Assembly (NCBI RefSeq): GCF_004354045.1
Contig: NZ_SMRT01000003.1
Span: 450,727-514,726, forward strand
Direction of reading: 5' to 3'
DNA length: 64,000 nucleotides
Source: Paenibacillus piri
GTDB lineage: Bacteria > Bacillota > Bacilli > Paenibacillales > NBRC-103111
Part shown: in pieces, positions 59,360 through 64,000 of the stretch
How the letters are laid out: each line of letters begins with the position of its first letter
Position numbering within the stretch: the stretch's first letter is position 1
Made by a program: the position numbers and the translations under genes
The notes under the pieces: model-generated
Databases searched by the model: none
Told to the model about the DNA's origin: nothing
The model's input: only the letters and a program-made list of their open reading frames with translations

Positions 59360-60517
59360 ATGCCAGTAAAATACATCACGAATGTGGACGAAATACCCGG
59401 TTTAACAGAGGATGAGCGCGTGTCTTACAAGAAAGTGACCGATAAATTTGTTTTTCGACTGAACGATTATTATTTGCGACTGATTGATTGGACAAATCCT
59501 CATGACCCTATTAGAAAACTTATCATCCCGAGTTTGAATGAGCTTCAGGAATACGGCCGATGGGACGCTTCCGATGAAGATACCAACTATGTCGTGAAGG
59601 GATGTCAGCATAAATACCAAACGACAGCGCTGCTGATCGTATCAGAGGTATGCGGAGCGTACTGTCGCTTCTGCTTTCGCAAGCGATTGTTCCGGGTGGA
59701 CGTAAAAGAGGCTATGCCGGACGTACAGGATGGGCTCGACTATATCGCGAGAACGCCCGAAATCAATAACGTCCTGCTTACGGGTGGGGACCCGTTAATC
59801 CTGAATACGAACAAACTTCGCAATCTTATAGAAGCACTGAGAGCTATAGATCATGTTAAAATTATTAGAATCGGTTCGAAGATGCCCGTGTTCAATCCGA
59901 TGCGAATCTATGAGGATCAGGAGCTTCTCGATCTGATTCGGACACACTCTACCGATGAGAAACGGATCTATATCATGGCACATGTCAACCACCCGCGAGA
60001 AATAACGGAGGAAACGAGAACATGCTTTAAGGCATTGCACGATGCGGGGGCGATTGTGGTTAACCAATCTCCTGTGTTGAAAGGAATCAATGACGACCCG
60101 TTAGTGCTTGGGGAGTTGCTTGATAGGCTTTCATGGGCTGGAGTTACACCCTATTACTTTTTTGTCAACAGGCCGGTTGCAGGGAACCGCGGCTTCGTGC
60201 TTACGCTGGAGGAAGTCTATCGTATCGTAGAAGAGGCCAAAGCTAGAACGTCCGGTTTAGGGAAACGAGTTAGGCTTTGTATGAGTCATACTTCAGGGAA
60301 AGTAGAGATTCTGGCCATTGAAGAAGGTAAAGCCTATTTAAAATATCACCAGTCTCGCGATGGGGAATACGGAAAGCTTATGGTTTTGGATTGTCCGAAA
60401 GAGGCCACCTGGTTTGACGAGTTACCGGGAAACGAAAAATATTGGAAGAAACCGTCGAAGAAAACGGCGGATATTGTTTCTGTCAACGAAATGCCGGATT
60501 TTCCTCAGAAGAAATAG
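59360..60517 (+). CDS. radical-SAM, PLP-type aminomutase of the KamA family
   Basis: 385 residues. The radical-SAM motif VCGAYCRFCFRKRLF gives Cys98, Cys102 and Cys105; VLLTGGDPLIL is the SAM-binding GGD region. SHTSGKVEI near the C-terminus fits the PLP-lysine site (Lys314). Members move an amino group from carbon 2 to carbon 3 of lysine, arginine or similar substrates. It is shorter than B. subtilis KamA (about 470) and the sequence between motifs differs from it, so substrate is open. The start ATG 59360 has AAAGGAG 12 nt upstream. It leads an operon of three ATP-grasp proteins. Confidence 0.85.
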   Translation: MPVKYITNVDEIPGLTEDERVSYKKVTDKFVFRLNDYYLRLIDWTNPHDPIRKLIIPSLNELQEYGRWDASDEDTNYVVKGCQHKYQTTALLIVSEVCGAYCRFCFRKRLFRVDVKEAMPDVQDGLDYIARTPEINNVLLTGGDPLILNTNKLRNLIEALRAIDHVKIIRIGSKMPVFNPMRIYEDQELLDLIRTHSTDEKRIYIMAHVNHPREITEETRTCFKALHDAGAIVVNQSPVLKGINDDPLVLGELLDRLSWAGVTPYYFFVNRPVAGNRGFVLTLEEVYRIVEEAKARTSGLGKRVRLCMSHTSGKVEILAIEEGKAYLKYHQSRDGEYGKLMVLDCPKEATWFDELPGNEKYWKKPSKKTADIVSVNEMPDFPQKK

Positions 60518-60546
60518 ATTATTAAACCTGCATGAGGTGAAACGAA

Positions 60547-61713
60547 ATGGACAAAGAAGTTACGTCTCACAATCGTCCGCTTGTCGGCGTCATTTTTGGC
60601 ATTAATTCAAAAACGCTAAAGGAGATGGACAGCTACCCACGATTGAAGGAGATTGCCAAAGCAAACGTGGAAGCCAAAACGACCCTTATCTTTTTTTGCA
60701 GCGAAGATGTGGATATTTCCAAAAAGAGAATTAAAGGAACTCACTATAATTTTAAGACCAACAGATGGGAGAAAAAGCAATTTCCTTTTCCCGATATCCT
60801 CTATGTCCGGGGCGGCTCAGGTAAAGAGATGGATGCTCTATTAGCGGAATTCGACCGTTTGGGGATCAAGAGGATTAATCCTATTTATGCATTCAATAAA
60901 GGTGATCTCTACGAGCTATTAGACCAGGATGAGAATGTACGCCAATATTTGCCTCCTACCAAAAATGTTCAAACGATGGCTCAAATCAGGGGAATGATCC
61001 GAGAGCATGGCATAGTGTATGTGAAGGCGCGTCGCGGAAGGAAGGGTACCCAGGTGATGCGCATTGAAAAGCTGCGTCATAACGGTTATCTGTACAGCTA
61101 TTCGATTCTGGGATATTTGGTGCGCAAGAGAGTCAACACGATGGAAAACTTGCAAAAAGCGATCAAATCCTTCTTCGGGAGTCGGCCGATGATCGTACAA
61201 CGGGCGATCGATCTGGTCAGAGCCAGCAACAACCGCCTCTGCGATTTTCGCGCCGAGCTCCAAAGAAACAAACAAGGAGAAATCGATATCGTTGGGGTTT
61301 GCATCCGTGTAGGCCAACAAGGCTCTCCGATCACCACGCATTCCTCTGCCTATCGATATAACAGGTATATTAAGAAAGTATTCCCACATTATACAAACGA
61401 GCAGATCGAAGAGCTAAAAGAAAATATCAATCGTTTCTTGATTGATATCTATATAGGGGTTGAGGAAGTATATGGGAGGTTTGGAGAAATCGGCATCGAT
61501 TTCGGTGTAGATCGGAAGGGGAAGATCTGGCTCATTGAATGCAACGCGCAGTCGGCCAAGGTATCCATCGTGAAGGCCTATGGAGAGAAGGCTCGCATAG
61601 CGTTTCTGAACCCGCTGGAATATGCAAAAGCAATTTACGGGCAGCCTCGATTCCGATTATGCTCGACGGAGACATCGGCAATGGAAACTTCAAAAATGCC
61701 CAGAGACTCGTAA
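60547..61713 (+). CDS. YheC/YheD-type ATP-grasp protein (1 of 3)
   Basis: 388 residues. An N-terminal domain (1-130) without known match (LVGVIFGINSKTLKEMDSYP) is followed by an ATP-grasp domain: YLPPTKNVQTMAQIRGMIRE, VYVKARRGRKGTQVMRI, then FGEIGIDFGVDRKGKIWLIE with the metal-binding E-C-N triad (LIECNAQSAK). The YheC/YheD family is linked to the spore coat in Bacillus. ATP-grasp enzymes join a carboxylate to an amine or thiol. It begins 30 nt after the aminomutase gene, with GAGGTGAAA ahead. Confidence 0.85.
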   Translation: MDKEVTSHNRPLVGVIFGINSKTLKEMDSYPRLKEIAKANVEAKTTLIFFCSEDVDISKKRIKGTHYNFKTNRWEKKQFPFPDILYVRGGSGKEMDALLAEFDRLGIKRINPIYAFNKGDLYELLDQDENVRQYLPPTKNVQTMAQIRGMIREHGIVYVKARRGRKGTQVMRIEKLRHNGYLYSYSILGYLVRKRVNTMENLQKAIKSFFGSRPMIVQRAIDLVRASNNRLCDFRAELQRNKQGEIDIVGVCIRVGQQGSPITTHSSAYRYNRYIKKVFPHYTNEQIEELKENINRFLIDIYIGVEEVYGRFGEIGIDFGVDRKGKIWLIECNAQSAKVSIVKAYGEKARIAFLNPLEYAKAIYGQPRFRLCSTETSAMETSKMPRDS

Positions 61714-61857
61714 AAAACGTTCATTAACGGCGAGGCCCAGCCTCTGGAGGAAATCGATAAGAATATCCCAAAGTCCAGACGAACAGATCTCTCATCCAAA
61801 AATGAAGCCTTTTGAAGTGAAGGAGCGGTGGGAGAATTTTTTGAAAGAGGGTGCCAC
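61714..61857 (+). other. gap with fragment-like short frame between ATP-grasp genes 1 and 2
   Basis: The gap of 144 nt holds ATGAAGCCTTTTGAAGTGAA (61802), opening a 19-codon frame (MKPFEVKERWENFLKEGAT) whose TGA overlaps the next start as ATGA. It lacks a ribosome site. It may be a lost gene end or a coupled leader. Confidence 0.3.
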
Positions 61858-62598
61858 ATGAGGCATACGGTAATCCGAAGTAAAATGAAAAAGAGTTCTC
61901 CACTCATGGACGACCCGATTATATCGCGTTATATACCGAAAACAGACTGGTTTCATACTTCGAGTCTTAGGAGAATGCTCCGAGCCTATTCTACTGTGTA
62001 TATCAAGCCGGATATTGGAAGAAGAGGTAACGGAATCGTTCGAGTGACAAGGCGCAATCGCTCCGAAAGCGAGATTTCGTATAACGATAAAACGATTCGA
62101 TGCTCTACTGATGATGTGCATTATGAGCTGCAGAAGATATTGAATCCTAATAAGAAATACCTGATTCAGCAGGGCATTAATTTGGCAACCTATCATGGGC
62201 GCCCATTTGATGTGCGCGTTGTCCTGCAAAAGCCTCTGCGCCGATGGCATCTTTCATGGGTCAGTGCCAAGGTTGCACCCCGGAGATCCTCTGTTGTAAC
62301 CAATATTGCCAAAGGAGCCAAGGACATAAGGATTAACAGAACATTGAAAGGAATCGATCAGCCCTTAAACAGATTAGAAGTGATGAGAGAATTAATCGAT
62401 GTCTCCTACCAGATTGTTCAAATACTGGGCTCACGCTTCCCTCTAAAGATCATCGGTTTAGATATGGGCATCGACAAGAAAGGAAGAGTTTGGTTTATCG
62501 AGGCAAATACCAGGCCGGACTTTAAGGGTTTAGGGAGTCTAGATCTAAAGCAGTATCGAAGATATCTCGAAGCTAAAAAATTGACCGCCAGAAGGTGA
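61858..62598 (+). CDS. YheC/YheD-type ATP-grasp protein (2 of 3)
   Basis: 246 residues from ATG 61858, 6 nt after GAAAGAGGG (an in-frame GTG at 61828 would add 10). Shorter than protein 1: it lacks the N-terminal domain and begins near the ATP-grasp part: YIPKTDWFHTSSLRRMLRAY, VYIKPDIGRRGNGIVRV, FDVRVVLQKPLRRWHLSWVS, then GLDMGIDKKGRVWFIEANTR (metal-binding E and N). Arg/Lys-rich throughout. It could act on an anionic or spore-surface substrate; nothing proves this. Confidence 0.85.
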   Translation: MRHTVIRSKMKKSSPLMDDPIISRYIPKTDWFHTSSLRRMLRAYSTVYIKPDIGRRGNGIVRVTRRNRSESEISYNDKTIRCSTDDVHYELQKILNPNKKYLIQQGINLATYHGRPFDVRVVLQKPLRRWHLSWVSAKVAPRRSSVVTNIAKGAKDIRINRTLKGIDQPLNRLEVMRELIDVSYQIVQILGSRFPLKIIGLDMGIDKKGRVWFIEANTRPDFKGLGSLDLKQYRRYLEAKKLTARR

Positions 62599-62602
62599 GA
62601 AT

Positions 62603-63358
62603 ATGCCAATTGAGGTACACCATGTCAAAAGTAAGCTGGCAGTTGCTTACCAGCTCAGTCACTTGCCTGAGACAGCAAGCTATATTCCCGATACGGAGCT
62701 GCTGCATAAGCGTTCATTGAATCGTATGACGCGAAAGTTTGATAAGGTTTACCTCAAGCCCGACAGGGGGAGGAAATCCAGAGGCGTCATCCGGATCGAC
62801 CGAATGAACCGTGGAGAATATAAGTTAAGACAGGAGACCCGTACAAAGGTTGTCAAAGCGAATGAACTATGGCGAACCGTGGAGAGGCTTACCGGTGATA
62901 CGAAATATCTTATTCAACAAGCGGTTAACAATGTGACAAGGGGAAGGGAACTGCGTCATTTTGATCTCCGATGCCATGCCTTGAGAATCAACGGCGTCTG
63001 GAAGGTCGGAGGGATTTGCGGGAGACTGGGGGAAAAGGGAAGCGTTATTACCACTTCTCATTCCGGTGGGACGCCGACCTTGCTTGAAACTCTGTTTACC
63101 CGGCATTTAAAATATACGGCACTAGAAAGAGCACGAATGGTCCGCAGATTAAACAAAGTCATTATCCATGCGGTGAGAAATGTCAGCCGAATGTATCCAG
63201 ATCTCTGGGAGTTTGCCGTGGACATTGGAATTGATACCCGGAAAAGAATCTGGATCTTCGAGGTAAATATAGAACCGTTAATCCGCGGGAATTTCAAAAT
63301 GCTACCCAACAAAACTTTGTATCGAAGAATTAAGCGCATGAGAAGACTGGCGAAATAA
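62603..63358 (+). CDS. YheC/YheD-type ATP-grasp protein (3 of 3)
   Basis: 251 residues, 4 nt after gene 2. Same layout: YIPDTELLHKRSLNRMTRKF, VYLKPDRGRKSRGVIRI, HFDLRCHALRINGVWKVGGI, then FAVDIGIDTRKRIWIFEVNI where the usual E-x-N becomes E-V-N. Clearly a diverged paralogue of gene 2, so the two arose by duplication. AAGGTGAGA overlaps the end of gene 2 as ribosome site. Confidence 0.85.
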   Translation: MPIEVHHVKSKLAVAYQLSHLPETASYIPDTELLHKRSLNRMTRKFDKVYLKPDRGRKSRGVIRIDRMNRGEYKLRQETRTKVVKANELWRTVERLTGDTKYLIQQAVNNVTRGRELRHFDLRCHALRINGVWKVGGICGRLGEKGSVITTSHSGGTPTLLETLFTRHLKYTALERARMVRRLNKVIIHAVRNVSRMYPDLWEFAVDIGIDTRKRIWIFEVNIEPLIRGNFKMLPNKTLYRRIKRMRRLAK

Positions 63359-63484
63359 TATTGCTTCTTTCCAATATGTCATTGCTACATGACTTCTCCA
63401 ACGCTCGGAATGGTCGAAGGTTGAAAACCTAAGAATGAGTGAGAAAACGCGAGAAAACATTAACTTATAGTGGGAGGTGGGTTA

Positions 63485-63541
63485 ATGAAACACATTAGCT
63501 CATTAGAAGTCGTGTATATCACGGCTTCTTTTTTGATTTAG
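63485..63541 (+). CDS. possible 18-residue ORF overlapping a terminator
   Basis: GGGAGGTGGG, a strong ribosome site, lies before ATG 63485, opening MKHISSLEVVYITASFLI. Codons 8-17 form the stem and T-run of a terminator. It may be a real small peptide or the trace of a truncated gene after the ATP-grasp operon. Confidence 0.35.
   Translation: MKHISSLEVVYITASFLI
63506..63534 (+). terminator. intrinsic terminator downstream of the ATP-grasp operon
   Basis: GAAGTCGTG (63506-63514) pairs with CACGGCTTC (63520-63528) around TATAT, one G-U pair, followed by six T. Confidence 0.8.
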
Positions 63542-63640
63542 GGAGTAAGATTATCGATAAGAAGAACCTTGACGAAGAAAAAAGAACGCCAAATTCAGAA
63601 AACATACGTCAAAAACCTAATGGGGAATTGTTGTGATTGA

Positions 63641-63853
63641 TTATGGGAATTTTAAATATCGGCATTCTAAATGAGAGAAACAACTAGGATGTCTCAACAA
63701 GGGGAGCAGGCCGCAAGTGCTCATTTCATGAAGCGTTCCACCGCAGCATGTGCAGCTTTGCTGGCCTTCGCTTAGCGTGTACGTGAGCGTTTCCACCGGC
63801 AGTCCGGAAAGATCGGCTTCACGTTTGGAGGCCACTGAAAAAGTCCGCATCAT
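63641..63853 (-). pseudogene. IS66-family transposase fragment
   Basis: 70 residues. LSGLPVETLTYTLSEGQQSC then TCCGGTLHEMST resembles the zinc-finger-like N-terminal region of IS66 TnpC (S-C-P-C-C-G-G-x-L-H). The rest is out of frame or missing, so it is a remnant. Confidence 0.8.
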
Positions 63854-63859
63854 CTATAA

Positions 63860-63904
63860 GAGGTACAGTCCCTCAAGAAAATTGAGCAGGCTGTGCCTCT
63901 TTTC
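63860..63904. repeat. imperfect inverted repeat near the left end of an IS1182-like element
   Basis: AGAGGTACAG..CTCAA and TTGAG..CTGTGCCTCT pair around AGAAAA. It lies between the IS66 fragment and the transposase start and may mark the element's end or prevent read-in transcription. Confidence 0.5.
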
Positions 63905-63941
63905 GCTTATAATTAAAGCATCATGAAGAGCGGGTGATCGA

Positions 63942-64000
63942 ATGATTCGGCAACAACAATCAATGGTTTTAAGTCCATATGCAGGGTTATATGACATCGT
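63942..64000 (+). CDS. IS1182-family transposase, N-terminus (cut by window edge)
   Basis: Only 19 complete codons are seen: MIRQQQSMVLSPYAGLYDI. Q-Q-x-x-V-L-S-P-Y-x-x-L-Y-D-I is the start of IS1182-family transposases. GAGCGGGTGAT precedes the ATG. Completeness cannot be judged. Confidence 0.75.
   Translation, partial: MIRQQQSMVLSPYAGLYDI

Noticed and set aside
1..64000. tRNA or rRNA genes
   Set aside because: I looked for cloverleaf-like stretches with GTTCGA and for rRNA signatures and saw none that convinced me; a dedicated tRNA scan would settle it.

Overview
The window looks like chromosome from a spore-forming Bacillota of the Paenibacillaceae type (Paenibacillus or a close relative). 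This is inferred from gene content and protein style, because no 16S or other marker gene is present. Supporting content is: a clear Sda sporulation checkpoint protein, a Spo0E-like phosphatase, a DnaB/DnaI helicase-loader pair, an sdhCAB operon of Bacillus type, HemQ, YuzB/YuiB/YwbE small proteins, a YesM/YesN-type sugar two-component system, YheC/YheD ATP-grasp proteins, and intergenic repeats. Most of the window is moderately GC-rich core genome; the last ~7.5 kb is visibly more AT-rich and littered with mobile-element debris.

Layout. 1-10 kb: truncated MFS gene, small membrane proteins, a transglutaminase-domain membrane protein, a class B PBP, AsnB, a HAD phosphatase, a DUF456 protein and a MurJ/SpoVB-like flippase. 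10-18 kb: a DedA-like/small export protein, then a carbohydrate ABC uptake locus (two permeases, YesM-type histidine kinase, YesN-type response regulator, lipoprotein solute-binding protein) with a shared upstream motif. 18-29 kb: HAD phosphatase overlapping an MFS pump, a lipoprotein with a copper-amine-oxidase-N-like domain, an SPFH/ribbon-helix-helix pair, a thioredoxin-like protein, CtaA, a UbiD-family decarboxylase, a HEPN-domain protein and an SDR. 29-39 kb: an Fe-S/redox/heme cluster (NifU-like, YuzB, two type II NADH dehydrogenase-like proteins, MqnE, HesB/IscA-like, ferredoxin-NADP reductase, HemQ) in which the sporulation checkpoint gene sda is embedded. 39-47 kb: DnaB, DnaI, TrxA, UvrC and a CPBP protease. 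47-51 kb: a ydaO-type (c-di-AMP) riboswitch, ktrB, ktrA and a CPA1 antiporter. 51-56 kb: LysR regulator divergent from sdhCAB, then a CDF metal exporter.

56-64 kb is an accessory region: a probable integrase fragment, a decayed IS3-family element, the 3' end of a group II intron, then an operon of a radical-SAM KamA-family aminomutase and three divergent YheC/YheD-type ATP-grasp proteins, ended by a terminator, an IS66 fragment and the beginning of an IS1182-family transposase. The aminomutase plus three-ATP-grasp operon is the best candidate for an undescribed pathway here.

The clearest regulatory site is the sda promoter: four DnaA-box-like 9-mers in 99 bp, a perfect GAAC-N4-GTTC LexA box over the -35, and a tandem duplication of the promoter core. 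The window also holds two dispersed repeat families: a modular intergenic repeat with a covarying stem, and a three-hairpin element in two opposite-facing copies. Starts were moved from the longest reading frame to the best ribosome-binding site where the sequence supported it.
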